Assembly: GCF_004571065.1 (NCBI RefSeq)
Contig: NZ_SPQN01000006.1
Span: forward strand, 43,369 to 107,368
Source: Geodermatophilus sp. DF01-2
GTDB lineage: Bacteria; Actinomycetota; Actinomycetes; Mycobacteriales; Geodermatophilaceae
Length of the DNA stretch: 64,000 bases
Reading direction: 5' to 3'
In this document: one piece after another, positions 17,432 through 26,565 of the stretch
Numbering within the stretch: the first letter of the stretch is position 1
Layout: each line of letters begins with the position of its first letter
Translations under genes and position numbers: made by a program
Notes under the pieces: model-generated
Databases searched by the model: none
The model's input: the letters and a program-made list of their open reading frames with translations, nothing else
What the model was told of the DNA's origin: nothing

Positions 17432-18307
17432 TCAGCGCCCCGTCTTTGACCCAGCCCGGATCTCGGGCACCGTGTCGCGCACCTCGACACCGGAGAGCTC
17501 CCGCTCGGCGATGGCGCGGTGCAGCAACGTGGCTCCGACACCGGCCATGACCAGCCCCCAGACGGCTTGCCGGTGGGCCGAGCGGACGACGACGTTGGCG
17601 GCGGCGCATTCGACGGCCTCGTCGATCGCGGAACGGTTCGACGGGACAGGGGAGTGCAGGACCAGGGGCAGCTCCGCCACCGCCGCCAAGAAAACCGGGT
17701 CGGGCAGCTGCTCGGCCAGGGCGGGCGGGAGCACCAGGGCGATCCGCTGGGTTCCGAACGTGCGCGATTCGAGGGACTCACTGCGCACCGGCAGCTCGGT
17801 GAAGCCGATCTCGGCGCGGCCCTGGCGCACAGCGTTCTCGACGTCGACGGGGCCGCCGGGGTCGGAAACGTGGACCTGGATGCCCGGATGGCGCCGTCGC
17901 AGCCGGCTGACCAGCTGCGGAAGCGGATCCACCGCCAGGGTGGGCAGTGCGGCGAGCAGGAAACGGGCGGCCTGGAGCCCGCGGACGGCTTCCACCCGGG
18001 CACGGGCACGGGCGGTGGTCTGCAACACCCGGCGGGCCGGCACCTCGAACGCGATCCCGGCCGGGGTGAGCACCATCTGCCGGCCCACCCGGGCGGTGAC
18101 CGGCGGCCGGGAGGTATCCCACGGCCGTAGGGTGAGGTTGCGGACCACCTCGGTGCGGATGACGCCGATCGGCCGGGTGTCACCGCCGGCGCAGGCGTGC
18201 GCGTCCGGCGTGGACAGGTCGGTGACCAGCGCGCTCCCGCCGTCGCCGGTGTCCTGCACCCGGACGTCGGCCTGCTGTTCCCCTTTGTGGCGGCGGCGGC
18301 GTTCCAC
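17432..18307 (-). pseudogene. Chimeric remnant: DUF222 fragment fused to LysR effector domain without HTH
   Basis: Open frame of 291 aa with two unrelated parts. From about residue 76 onward it is a LysR protein beginning at LTPAGIAFEVPARRVL, which in intact members lies at residues 57-72. The effector domain follows (LLAALPTLAVDPLPQLVSRL, then VMAGVGATLLHRAIA). The helix-turn-helix is missing. Residues about 8-72 instead resemble DUF222/HNH (13E12-type) proteins (ADVRVQDTGDGGSALVTDL, GDTRPIGVIRTEVV, LRPWDTSRPPVTA). The junction is near 18080-18092. Loss of DNA binding makes it very likely non-functional as a regulator. Recognition of the DUF222 part is from memory of family sequences. Confidence 0.7.
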
Positions 18308-18311
18308 GGCG

Positions 18312-18540
18312 CCGGACGTCGATGTGGCCCTCGTAGAGCTCGCCCCACACGTCGGGCAGCCGCTCGACGAGGACCAACGATTCCTGGGCCAGCAGGGCGG
18401 CCTCTGCCTCCGTGCAGCTGCGGATCAGGGCCAGTTCCGGCACGGAGCCCTCGGAGACGTCGGCCAGCTCTTCCGGGCGCACCCGGATCGGCACACCGGT
18501 GACCGGTGGCGGGGACCGCGTTCCGAGCACGAAACCATCC
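18312..18540 (-). pseudogene. DUF222/HNH endonuclease-type N-terminal fragment
   Basis: In another minus-strand frame, just upstream of the chimera, the translation reads PIRVRPEELADVSEGSVPEL, then RSCTEAEAALLAQESLVLVE, then RLPDVWGELYEGHIDVR. This matches the N-terminal DUF222 region (EAALLAxE, ERLPxVWxxLxxGxID). After IDVR the similarity jumps to the frame of the neighbouring fragment at 18307, so an internal deletion with frameshift separates the two. Together they are what is left of one DUF222-HNH gene, a family present in many copies in Geodermatophilaceae and mycobacteria. Confidence 0.6.
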
Positions 18541-18604
18541 TGACCTGCGGCTACGACAGTTCCGGGCGCCCGGCGGTGGCCGTCGTCCACCTGCGGCGGG
18601 CAGC

Positions 18605-19354
18605 ATGCCGGGGGTGAGCACCCAGAGCGACCGACACGGACACACCCACCGCCTCGACCTCGCCGACGCCACCGTGCGGGAGTGGGACGCCACCGTCGTG
18701 GCGGCCGATCCCGAGCAGGGCATCGTGCTGGACCGCAGCGCCTTCTACCCGGGCGGTGGCGGGCAGCCGCCGGACGAGGGCGTGCTGCTGTGGGGCGGCG
18801 TCCGCACCCGGATCGCCGGCACCCGCAAGGGCGACGAGCTCTACCTGGTCCCGGTCGAGGGCGACCCGCTGCCGCCGCCGGGCACCGCCGTCCGCGGCGC
18901 CCTGGACGACGAGCGGCGCACCCGGCTCATGCGCACGCACTCCGGGCTGCACGTGCTCACCGGCGTGGTGTTCCGCGACTTCGGCGCGCTGGTCACCGGC
19001 GGCAACATGGAGCCGCTGACCGCGCGGATGGACTTCGACCTGGCCGAGGTGCCGCCGGACTTTAAGGAGCGGGTCGCCGAGGCGGTCAACGCCGAGATCG
19101 CCGCCGACCGCCGCATCGAGGTGAAGACGCTGCCGAGAGGCGAGGCGTTCGCCATCCCCGACATCATCCGGACGGCGACCAACCTGCTGCCGCCCGACAT
19201 CGAGGTGGTGCGCATCGTCGACATCGTCGGCCTCGACACCCAGGCGGACGGCGGCACGCACGTCGCCTCGACGTCGATGGTGGGGCGGATCGAGGTGACC
19301 AAGATGGAGAACAAGGGCCGCGGCTTCCGCCGGCTGCGCATCCGGATCGTCTGA
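18605..19354 (+). CDS. Alanyl-tRNA editing protein (AlaX-like)
   Basis: Stand-alone homologue of the AlaRS editing domain, 249 aa, expected to deacylate Ser- or Gly-tRNA(Ala). The N-terminal domain has SAFYPGGGGQPPDEG, the conserved FYPxxGGQ loop of AlaRS/AlaX proteins. The zinc site has HSGLH (residues 112-116). The second zinc motif reads DGGTHVAST (D215-H219), with Asp where CGGTH is common. ATG at 18605; GTG 18614 is an alternative. It stands alone, facing away from the decayed LysR/DUF222 DNA. Confidence 0.88.
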   Translation: MPGVSTQSDRHGHTHRLDLADATVREWDATVVAADPEQGIVLDRSAFYPGGGGQPPDEGVLLWGGVRTRIAGTRKGDELYLVPVEGDPLPPPGTAVRGALDDERRTRLMRTHSGLHVLTGVVFRDFGALVTGGNMEPLTARMDFDLAEVPPDFKERVAEAVNAEIAADRRIEVKTLPRGEAFAIPDIIRTATNLLPPDIEVVRIVDIVGLDTQADGGTHVASTSMVGRIEVTKMENKGRGFRRLRIRIV

Positions 19355-19537
19355 ACCCGGCCGGCGACCACCACACGGAAGACCTCGTCCGGCCGCCCGT
19401 CAGCACGGCCGGCCGCCCGGTGCCGCCGACCCCACGAGGAGGCAGGAGTCCCGCCCGCCCCTGGTCACCCTTCTGGAACACGAGAGTTCCGGAGGATGCG
19501 TACGGTGCCCCTGCACTCGCAGAACGGGGGACCAGCC

Positions 19538-20284
19538 ATGACACCGACCGACCCAGACGCTCCGAGGACGGCACAGTCCCCACAGACGATCCAGCTGCCG
19601 GTCCAGTCGATCGTCGAGCAGCGCCCCGAGCGTCGTCGCCGATGGCTGCGGTGGGCGGTCCCGCTGCTGGCCTTCCTGTTGGGAGCCTGCGTCGGCGGCG
19701 CCGACGACATGACCGACCCCACGACGACACCGCAGTACATGACCCTGCGGAGCGAGCTCGACACTGCGCAGGACGAGGTCGCGGGGGCCCGGGCGCAGAT
19801 CGAGCAGATCATGGCGGAGGCCGAGGCCCGGGTCCAGCAGCAGATGGCCGGCGTCGAGGCGCGCAGCGCGGAGCTCGACCAGCGCGAGCAGGCCCTGATC
19901 TCTCGCGAGAACACTCCGCGCAACGCCGAGGCTGCTGGATCGTCGCTCGGAAGCACCGACACCGCATCGGCTTCCACCGACCGCGACTGCTCGGACTTCA
20001 CCACCCAGGCCGAGGCCCAGGCGGCCTTCGACGCCGTCCCTGGCGATCCCGAGCGACTGGACGCCGACAACGACGGCATCGCTTGCGAGGACTCGGTGAG
20101 CAGTTCGGGCTCGGCCGCGTCCGGGTCGGCGGCGGTACGCCCGCCGGATGCGCAGGCTCCGGCGAGTACGTACTACGACAACTGCTCCGCGGCACGTGCC
20201 GCCGACGCGGCCCCGGTCCGGGTCGGCGACCCCGGCTACGGCAGGCACCTGGACCGGGACGGCGACGGGGTCGGCTGCGAGTAG
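19538..20284 (+). CDS. Membrane/secreted protein with two Excalibur calcium-binding motifs
   Basis: Protein of 248 aa (ATG 19538, G-rich site upstream; an in-frame ATG at 19496 would add 14 residues). A basic stretch (RPERRRRWLRW) precedes one hydrophobic segment (AVPLLAFLLGACVGG) that could be a membrane anchor or lipoprotein-like signal. A Glu/Gln-rich probable coiled coil follows (about residues 55-120). Two Excalibur-type modules close it: CSDFTTQAEAQAAFDA with DADNDGIACED, and NCSAARAADAAPV with DRDGDGVGCE at the C-terminus. The DxDxDGxxCE ends are the calcium-binding mark. Function unknown; probably cell surface. Stop is TAG. Confidence 0.8.
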   Translation: MTPTDPDAPRTAQSPQTIQLPVQSIVEQRPERRRRWLRWAVPLLAFLLGACVGGADDMTDPTTTPQYMTLRSELDTAQDEVAGARAQIEQIMAEAEARVQQQMAGVEARSAELDQREQALISRENTPRNAEAAGSSLGSTDTASASTDRDCSDFTTQAEAQAAFDAVPGDPERLDADNDGIACEDSVSSSGSAASGSAAVRPPDAQAPASTYYDNCSAARAADAAPVRVGDPGYGRHLDRDGDGVGCE

Positions 20285-20294
20285 CCGGCCCGGG

Positions 20295-20322
20295 AGGTGC
20301 CTTCCGCGCGCGAAAAGCACCT
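20295..20322. terminator. Bidirectional terminator-like palindromic repeat, copy 1
   Basis: AGGTGC (20295-20300) and GCACCT (20317-20322) form a perfect 6-bp stem around a CG-rich loop, 11 bp after the Excalibur stop and 20 bp before the convergent GST-like gene end. A 27-bp sequence matching it at 24 positions occurs at 44220-44246, also between convergent genes. The duplicated placement supports a shared terminator-like repeat family. Confidence 0.55.
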
Positions 20323-20342
20323 CAGCAGCCGTCGGGCCGTCC

Positions 20343-21395
20343 TCAGCGGTGCGGGATGCCGCCGGGGCCGTGGTCGGCAGGGACCTGCTCGTCCTCGGGT
20401 GGCGGGCCGGGCGGCGTCCCGTCGCCGAACGGCGACCCGCCGAGCTCCTCGCGCCCGTGCGGGGTCAGCCAGACCGACGTGTCCGGTCCGGCCGGGACGA
20501 CCTGCGTCGGGTTGATGTCGGTGTGGACGACGTAGTAGTGCTCCTTGATCTGCGGGAAGTCGATCGTGTCGCCGAACCCCGGGGTCTGGAACAGGTCGCG
20601 CGTGTAGGCCCACAGCACCGGCATCTCGGTCAGCTTCGACCGGTTGGTCTTGAAGTGGCCGTGGTAGACGGGGTCGAAGCGGGCCAGTGTGGTGAACAGC
20701 CGGACGTCGGCCTCGGTGATCGTGTCGCCCATCAGGTAGCGCCGGCCCTCCAGCCGCTCCGAGAGCCAGTCCAGCGCGGTGAACAGCCGGTCGTAGGCAT
20801 CGTCGTACGAGTCCTGGGAACCGGCGAACCCGCACCGGTACACCCCGTTGTTGACCTCGGTGTAGACGCGCTGCATGACCTCGTCCATCTCGTCGCGCAG
20901 CTTCTCGGGGTAGAGGTCGGGCGCACCCTCACGGTGGAACGCCGTCCACTCGGTGGAGAGGTCCAGGGTCATCTGCGCGAAGTCGTTGGTGACGACCTGC
21001 TTCGTGGGGACGTCGACGATGGCCGGCACCGTGATGCCGCGGTCGTAGTCGGGGAAGCGGGCGAGGAAGGCCTCCTGCAGCCGCTCGTAGCCCAGCACCG
21101 GGTCGCGCCCACCCGGGTCGAGGTCGAAGGTCCAGGACCGCTCGTCGTGCGTCGGCCCGCACAGGCCCATGGAGATCGCGCCTTCCAGGCCGAGCAGCCG
21201 GCGCACGACGACCGCCCGGTTGGCCCACGGGCAGGCCCGCGCGACCACCAGCCGGTACCGGCCCGCCTCGACCGGCCACCCGCCCGAGCCGTCGGCGGTG
21301 ATCCGGTCGGGAACGTAGTTGGTGTCCCGCCGGAAGTCCCCGCCGTGGGCCTCGCTGTCGGTGACATAGCCCGAGCCGCTGTTCTCATCGCTCAC
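20343..21395 (-). CDS. Glutathionyl-hydroquinone reductase-like GST (Xi class; YqjG/ECM4 family)
   Basis: Protein of 350 aa with a thioredoxin-like N-terminal domain followed by a helical GST domain. The family motif CPWA (RACPWANR, Cys55) replaces the Ser/Tyr of ordinary GSTs. WSTFDLDP-like segments (ERSWTFDLDPGG) and VPAIVD, TNDFAQM, PEKLRDEMDEV and MGDTITEADVRLFTTLARFD match the family. In actinobacteria, which use mycothiol, such proteins are thought to reduce thiol-quinone conjugates with their own low-molecular-weight thiol. The His that usually follows CPWA (CPWAHR) is Asn here. The C-terminal 40 residues are Pro/Gly-rich and extra. Confidence 0.87.
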   Translation of the reverse strand: MSDENSGSGYVTDSEAHGGDFRRDTNYVPDRITADGSGGWPVEAGRYRLVVARACPWANRAVVVRRLLGLEGAISMGLCGPTHDERSWTFDLDPGGRDPVLGYERLQEAFLARFPDYDRGITVPAIVDVPTKQVVTNDFAQMTLDLSTEWTAFHREGAPDLYPEKLRDEMDEVMQRVYTEVNNGVYRCGFAGSQDSYDDAYDRLFTALDWLSERLEGRRYLMGDTITEADVRLFTTLARFDPVYHGHFKTNRSKLTEMPVLWAYTRDLFQTPGFGDTIDFPQIKEHYYVVHTDINPTQVVPAGPDTSVWLTPHGREELGGSPFGDGTPPGPPPEDEQVPADHGPGGIPHR

Positions 21396-21432
21396 GTCCC
21401 CAGCCTGCGGGACGCCGCGTCGGCCCGCAGCG

Positions 21433-21855
21433 TCAGAGCCGGGTGGTCGTCGCCTCGTCCCGCTCCCCGTCGAAGAAGCGGTCGAGCACCTGCCCGAACA
21501 CCGCCGCCTCCGGCTCGGCGACCTCGAACAGGGTCATCGACGAGCGCAGCTTCATCGCGTCGGTCGGTCCGAACACCCGCACCGGGTCGCGGTCGGGCAG
21601 CTCCAGCAGTGCCTGCGCGGACTCGACCAGCCGCGGGCCGAGCACCGGATGGTCGAGGTAGGCCTGCGCCTCGGGGACGCCGGAGATCGCGTACCGCTGC
21701 GCCGTCGGGCTGTGTCCCAGGCCCGAGACCTGCGGGAAGACGAACCACATCCAGTGGCCGCGCTTGGCGCCGGCCCGCAGCTCACCCAGCGCCCGGTCGT
21801 ACACGCCGTCGTCCTGGGCACGCACGAACCGCTCGAGGTCGAAGGGGTCGTTCAC
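21433..21855 (-). CDS. DUF1810 family protein
   Basis: Small protein of 140 aa recognisable as DUF1810: DPFDLERFVRAQDDGVYDRAL, then GHWMWFVFPQVSGLGHSPTA, then FGPTDAMKLRSSMTLF. The family is widespread and often near NUDIX or calpastatin-like annotations, but its biochemical role is not established. Its start overlaps the stop of the S9 peptidase gene by 4 bp (ATGA), so the two are translated from one message. Confidence 0.85.
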   Translation of the reverse strand: MNDPFDLERFVRAQDDGVYDRALGELRAGAKRGHWMWFVFPQVSGLGHSPTAQRYAISGVPEAQAYLDHPVLGPRLVESAQALLELPDRDPVRVFGPTDAMKLRSSMTLFEVAEPEAAVFGQVLDRFFDGERDEATTTRL

Positions 21856-23822
21856 TGCGCCGGGCCGCCCACCGGGTCGGCCCGCCGCGGCGCGGCCAGC
21901 GCCGTGGCCAGGAAGCGCACCATGGTCGCGGTCAGCCGCTTGCGCGAGTCGGCCCGCCGGAACACGTGTCCCTCGCCGTCGAGCTCCAGGTACTCCACCG
22001 ACCGGCCCAGCTCGCGCAGCGCCAGCACGATCTGGTGTGCCTCGCCGATCGGCACGTTGGTGTCGTGCTCACCGTGGACGACCAGCAGGGGGACGTCGAT
22101 GGCGGCGGCGGCACGCAGCGGCGAGATGTCCTCCAGCAGCGCCCGGTCCCGCTCGGGGTGGCCGTACTTCGACACCGCGGCCGCGGCGATCCACGGCTCG
22201 CTGTCCCGGTAGAACGTGACCAGGTCGGACATGCCGCAGATGTCGACGCCCGCGGCGAAGACCCCGGGGGAGAAGGCCAGCGAGGCCAGCGTCAGGTAGC
22301 CGCCGTAGGAGCGGCCGGACACCGCGATGCGGTCGGGGGAGGCGATGCCCCGCTCCACGAGGTGCTCCGCGGCGGCCAGGACGTCGGCGAACGCGGCGTA
22401 CCGCCCCCCGATGTCGTCGGCGTGCACGAACTCCCGGCCGAAGCCCGACGAGCCGCGGATGTTGGGCGCGAAGACGGTGATCCCGGCCGCGGCCAGCGCC
22501 TGGTGCTGCTGGGCGAAGATCGGCCGCTCCTGGTCCTCCGGACCGCCGTGCAGGCTGAGCACGGCCGGTCCCAGGTCCTTCAGGTGGCTGGGCGCCCGGT
22601 ACAGCCAGCCGGTCAACGGCAGGCCGTCGTGGCCGGCGAAGGTCTCCAGCGTCGGGACGACGAGCCGCCGCGCCGGGAGGGGAGGGGCGGAGGTCACCCG
22701 GGTCCAGGCGTGCGTCGTGGTGTCCAGGTGCCACAGCTCCCGCGGGCGCGTCGGCCCCTGCACGCCGAGCACGACGCTCGAGCCGTCGCGGCTGAGCACC
22801 GGGTCGGCGGCCACCAGCCCGGGCAGGCCGGAGATCGGCGTCCGCCCGCCGGTGGTGGTGTCCATGAGCTCCAGCTCGCTGCGCCCGGCCACGTTCCAGA
22901 CCAGCAGGAGGAGCCGGCCGGCGTCGTCGGCGTCGATGAACTCCAGCTCCGCGTCATCCCGGGCGGCCAGGGTCCGCGGCTCGCCGCGCCAGCCGTTCGG
23001 GCCGAACGGCAGCCCGATCAGCTGTCGCCGGGGCAGGCCGACGTCGGAGGCCAGGTACACGTAGACCGGCCCGCCGTGCTCGTCGGGAGCCGGCCGGATG
23101 AGCGCGACCTCGGTGGAGCCGGTCGCGCCGGGGGGCAGCACGCTGAGGTCCTCGTCGGTGAGCCGGTCGACCACGACGACGTACTGCTGCCCGCGCTCGC
23201 CGTCGCGGACGACGATGAACCGCTCCTCCAGCGACACGTCGAGCACGTGGATCAGGTCGCCCTCGGCCAGCGGGTCGAGCCGGCCGGTCGCCGGGTCGGC
23301 CAGGAAGCAGCGGGTCGGCACCCCCTCGGCGGCGCCGGGGAAGGTGACGACGAAGCGGTGCCCGCTGCGGGTCCAGGGCCCGAGCTCGGCGTGGGTCTCG
23401 GCGTCCCCGGCGACCCGGCGGGCGTCGCTGCCGTCGGGCCGCAGCACCCACACCGCCGTCCGGACGCCGCCGTCGGTGGCGACCTCGCAGGTGAGCCAGC
23501 CGCTGTCGGCCGCCCACCGCACGGAGACCACCGGGTCGTCCGAGAGCCGGACGTGCCGCGCCTCGGATCGCGGCCCGTCGAGCACGACGTCCTGGATGTA
23601 GACCTGCGGCACGCCCGAGCGGTCGCTGATGAAGGCGACCTGCCGGGCGTCGGGCGTCATGTTGGGGCCCCAGCTGCCCCAGGCGTCGACGAGCGCGTCG
23701 GCCAGCGCGACCGCGTCCTCGACGGCCGCCGGGCCCTTTGCCCGCGCGGCGTCCGGCAGTGGCGCCTCCGTCTCGCGCGTCGCCTCTCCGCGAGCGGATT
23801 CCAGCGAGCCCCGCGTCGTCAC
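21852..23822 (-). CDS. S9 family (prolyl oligopeptidase/acylaminoacyl) serine peptidase
   Basis: Protein of 656 aa with an N-terminal beta-propeller of WD40/TolB-like repeats (MTPDARQVAFISDRSGVPQV and following) and a C-terminal alpha/beta hydrolase domain. Catalytic residues are visible: Ser505 in GRSYGGYL, Asp587 in HGEHDTNVP, His619 in EGHVF. LHGGPEDQ forms the oxyanion region. GTG at 23822 is chosen because GGAGG lies 9 nt upstream; an earlier start would add a low-complexity segment. No signal peptide is visible, so it should act on peptides in the cytoplasm. Followed by the DUF1810 gene in the same operon. Confidence 0.9.
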   Translation of the reverse strand: MTTRGSLESARGEATRETEAPLPDAARAKGPAAVEDAVALADALVDAWGSWGPNMTPDARQVAFISDRSGVPQVYIQDVVLDGPRSEARHVRLSDDPVVSVRWAADSGWLTCEVATDGGVRTAVWVLRPDGSDARRVAGDAETHAELGPWTRSGHRFVVTFPGAAEGVPTRCFLADPATGRLDPLAEGDLIHVLDVSLEERFIVVRDGERGQQYVVVVDRLTDEDLSVLPPGATGSTEVALIRPAPDEHGGPVYVYLASDVGLPRRQLIGLPFGPNGWRGEPRTLAARDDAELEFIDADDAGRLLLLVWNVAGRSELELMDTTTGGRTPISGLPGLVAADPVLSRDGSSVVLGVQGPTRPRELWHLDTTTHAWTRVTSAPPLPARRLVVPTLETFAGHDGLPLTGWLYRAPSHLKDLGPAVLSLHGGPEDQERPIFAQQHQALAAAGITVFAPNIRGSSGFGREFVHADDIGGRYAAFADVLAAAEHLVERGIASPDRIAVSGRSYGGYLTLASLAFSPGVFAAGVDICGMSDLVTFYRDSEPWIAAAAVSKYGHPERDRALLEDISPLRAAAAIDVPLLVVHGEHDTNVPIGEAHQIVLALRELGRSVEYLELDGEGHVFRRADSRKRLTATMVRFLATALAAPRRADPVGGPAQ

Positions 23823-24097
23823 CGTGCCAGGTCCTCCGTGTTCTGCAGCCGCGTCCCGAGCGGTACCGGCCGCCACAGCACAACCGGTCCGGGCGTTCTC
23901 CGGTGGGGTCCGGCTCGCGTCGCGTGCGCTCCGCCGTCCCCGCTCACGGTACGGGCAGGCGGCGGCTGCGGACCGGCGGGCGCGCTCGGGGACAGGCGCC
24001 GCCGACCGGGGACGACGCCCGCGGGCCCCGGCCGTGGTCGGCGTCGCAGCGCTCTGGCACGCTGCGCCCACCGCCGTCCGCCCGAGGAGGACCGCCC

Positions 24098-25294
24098 GTG
24101 CCGCCGTCGCCCGGCCCGCTCGCGGGGCTGACCGTCGTCGACCTGACGTCGACGTTCCTCGGCCCGTACTGCTCGGTGCTCATGGCCCAGATGGGCGCGC
24201 GGGTCGTCAAGGTGGAGCCTCCGGCCGGCGACATCATCCGCGGTGTCGGCGACGAGCGCGGCTCCGGGCTGGGGCCGGCCTTCCTCACCTTCAACCGCGG
24301 CAAGGAGTCCGTCGTCCTCGACCTGGCGACGCCGGCCGGTCGGGCGGCCCTCGACCTGCTGATCGACGAGGCCGACGTCCTCCTGCACAACATGCGGCCG
24401 AGGGCCGCGGCCCGGCTCGGCATCGACGCCGACACCGTGCTGGCCCGCAACCCGCGGGTCGTCCACTGCGCCGCCGTCGGCTACGGCTCCGGCGGCCCGT
24501 ACCGGGACGAGCCAGCCTACGACGACGTCGTCCAGGGCGTTTCCGGGCTGGCCGCCGTGCAGGGCGGCAGCGGGGAGCCGCAGTACGTGCGCACCCAGGT
24601 GGTCGACAAGACCGTCGGCGTCATGGCGCTGGCCGCCGTGCTCGCCGCCCTGTACGAGCGGTCGGTGTCCGGGCGCGGGCAGGCGGTCGAGGTGCCCATG
24701 TTCGAGTCGATGGCGGGCTTCCTGCTCATGGAGCAGCAGGGCGGCCGGGTGTACGCCGGCTGCACCGACGGCACCGGCTACGCGCGGACGGCGTCGCCCT
24801 ACCGCCGGCCGCACCGCACCGCGGACGGCGTCATCGCGGTGCTGCTCTACACCGACGCGCACTGGCGCGACTTCTTCCGGCTGGTCGATCGGCCCGACCT
24901 CGCCGACGACCCGGAGCTGGGCTCCATCCGCGGGCGCACCCGCCGGATCGACGAGCTCTACCGGCTGGTCGACGACGAGCTCGCCCGCCGTCCCACCGCG
25001 CACTGGCTGGCGGCTCTGCGCGAGCGGCACATCCCGGCCATGCCGGTGAACACCGTCGACGACCTCTTCGACGACGAGCACCTGGCCGCGGTCGGCTTCT
25101 TCGAGGCCGTCGAGCACCCCACCGAGGGCCCGCTGGTGCACGCCCGGCTGCCGTGGACCTTCGGCCGCAGCGGAACGCCGGAGACGCCGGCGGCACCCGC
25201 CCTCGGCCAGCACACGGAGGCGACGCTGCGCCGCCTGGGCCTCGACGCCGGCGCCGCCCGGCCGGTCAGTGGGGGGCGGCCTGCTCCGGAGTGA
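24098..25294 (+). CDS. Class III CoA-transferase (CaiB/BaiF family)
   Basis: Protein of 398 aa. Family marks are PLAGLTVVDLTSTFLGPYCS, AQMGARVVKVEPPAGDIIRG, TFNRGKESVVLDL, DVLLHNMRPRAAARLGID (with the Asn/Asp region of the active site) and AAVGYGSGGPYRDEPAYDDV. GTG at 24098 has GAGGAGG 9 nt upstream. It is monocistronic on the plus strand, and its 3' end overlaps the convergent MFS gene by 29 bp. It may supply CoA esters for the GntR-controlled genes next door, but the link is positional only. Confidence 0.9.
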   Translation: MPPSPGPLAGLTVVDLTSTFLGPYCSVLMAQMGARVVKVEPPAGDIIRGVGDERGSGLGPAFLTFNRGKESVVLDLATPAGRAALDLLIDEADVLLHNMRPRAAARLGIDADTVLARNPRVVHCAAVGYGSGGPYRDEPAYDDVVQGVSGLAAVQGGSGEPQYVRTQVVDKTVGVMALAAVLAALYERSVSGRGQAVEVPMFESMAGFLLMEQQGGRVYAGCTDGTGYARTASPYRRPHRTADGVIAVLLYTDAHWRDFFRLVDRPDLADDPELGSIRGRTRRIDELYRLVDDELARRPTAHWLAALRERHIPAMPVNTVDDLFDDEHLAAVGFFEAVEHPTEGPLVHARLPWTFGRSGTPETPAAPALGQHTEATLRRLGLDAGAARPVSGGRPAPE

Positions 25295-26549
25295 GCCCGC
25301 GGGCGGCGGCCCGCTCGGCGGAGACGATCAGCGCGGCGGCGGCCACCGTGCAGGCCGCGACCGCTCCGAACGCGACGCCGTACCCGGCGGCGCTGATCAG
25401 CGCGCCCGCCGCCACCGGTGCCACCACCCGGCCCACCTGCCCGGCCAGGGCCTGGCCGCCGGAGACCGACGCGAAGACGGCGGTCGGCACGTAGGTGCCC
25501 AGCAGCGCCGGGCGGGCGATGTGGATGACGCCGAACCCCGCGCCGAAGAGCAGCACGAAGAGCACCGTCGACACCGGCTGCGGCAGCGCGAACAGCAGCG
25601 CGACCCCGACCGCCTGCCCCGCGATCAGCGCCGCGGTGACCCGGCCGATCCCCAGCCGCCCGGCCAGCGCGGTGAGCGCCACCCGCCCGGCCACCGACAT
25701 CGCGCCGAGTGCACCGGCGGCCGCCGCGGCCAGCGCCGGCGGCGCACCGCGCTCGAGCAGGTGGGCCACCAGGTGCACGGCGACGGCGGTGATGGCCAGC
25801 ATCTCCAGCGCCGTGGCCAGGGTCAGCCGGCGCACTGCGGGATGCCGCCACGGGCGGGCGGGTGGTGACAGGGCGGGCGCCGGTGCGGGGGCGGGCAGGG
25901 CGGCGGGTCCCGCGGGAGCCGGGTCGGGCACGCCGTCCGGGATCAGGCCGAGGTCGGCCGGGGAGCGCCGCAGCAGCAGCGCCTGCGGCACGGCGCACAG
26001 CGCGAGCAGCCCCGAGAGCACCAGCAGCGCGCTGCGCCATCCGAGGGCGTCGATGAGCGCCTGCGACGTCGGCAGGAAGACCGTGGAGGCGAATCCGGCG
26101 ACCACGGTGAGGGTCAGCAGCGCGGCGCGCCGGTCGCGGCGGAACCACGTGTTGATCACCGCGTAGGCCGGCTCGTACAGCACCGCGGCGCAGGCCAGCC
26201 CGATGCCGGTGAACACCAGGTAGAGCTGCGGCAGGGTGCGCACCTGCGACCAGCCGACGACGCAGGCCGCGCCGAGCAGGCTGCCCGCGGTCATCAGCCA
26301 GCGCGCCCCGTGCCGGTCCAGCCAGCGACCCACGCCGACCGCGGCCGCCCCGGTGACGGCCATGGCCACGGTGAGCGCGCCCGACAGCTGGGCGGTGCTG
26401 GCGCCGAGGTCGCGCTGCATCGGCACGAGGAAGACCGCGAACGAGTAGAAGAGCACCCCGTAGGCGACGGTCTCGGTGACCGCCAGCGCCCACACCATCC
26501 GCCACCCGGGGAAGTCCCGGCGCCGCGCGGCCACACCTCCCGACGGCAT
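25266..26549 (-). CDS. Major facilitator superfamily transporter
   Basis: Membrane protein of 427 aa with about 12 hydrophobic segments: MVWALAVTETVAYGVLFYSF at the start, GRWLDRHGARWLM as the MFS 2-3 loop motif, and SGGQALAGQVGRVVAPVAAG late. It resembles monocarboxylate/oxalate-formate type MFS carriers (OFA-like), though the substrate is not certain. Last gene of a minus-strand unit, GntR, SDR, MFS, and 16 bp from the SDR stop. Confidence 0.87.
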   Translation of the reverse strand: MPSGGVAARRRDFPGWRMVWALAVTETVAYGVLFYSFAVFLVPMQRDLGASTAQLSGALTVAMAVTGAAAVGVGRWLDRHGARWLMTAGSLLGAACVVGWSQVRTLPQLYLVFTGIGLACAAVLYEPAYAVINTWFRRDRRAALLTLTVVAGFASTVFLPTSQALIDALGWRSALLVLSGLLALCAVPQALLLRRSPADLGLIPDGVPDPAPAGPAALPAPAPAPALSPPARPWRHPAVRRLTLATALEMLAITAVAVHLVAHLLERGAPPALAAAAAGALGAMSVAGRVALTALAGRLGIGRVTAALIAGQAVGVALLFALPQPVSTVLFVLLFGAGFGVIHIARPALLGTYVPTAVFASVSGGQALAGQVGRVVAPVAAGALISAAGYGVAFGAVAACTVAAAALIVSAERAAARGLTPEQAAPH

Positions 26550-26565
26550 GGCGGTCAGCGGGACC

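Noticed and set aside
19475..19490. GGAAC-N6-GTTCC inverted repeat before the Excalibur gene, considered as a LexA/SOS box or ECF -35
   Set aside because: The actinobacterial LexA box needs GAAC-N4-GTTC; spacing here is 6. An ECF-type promoter is possible but the -10 is not clear.
20148..24131. Open frame of over 1300 codons antisense to the GST-like and S9 peptidase genes
   Set aside because: Low-complexity Arg/Gly/Ala translation, opposite genes with intact catalytic motifs; a composition artefact.
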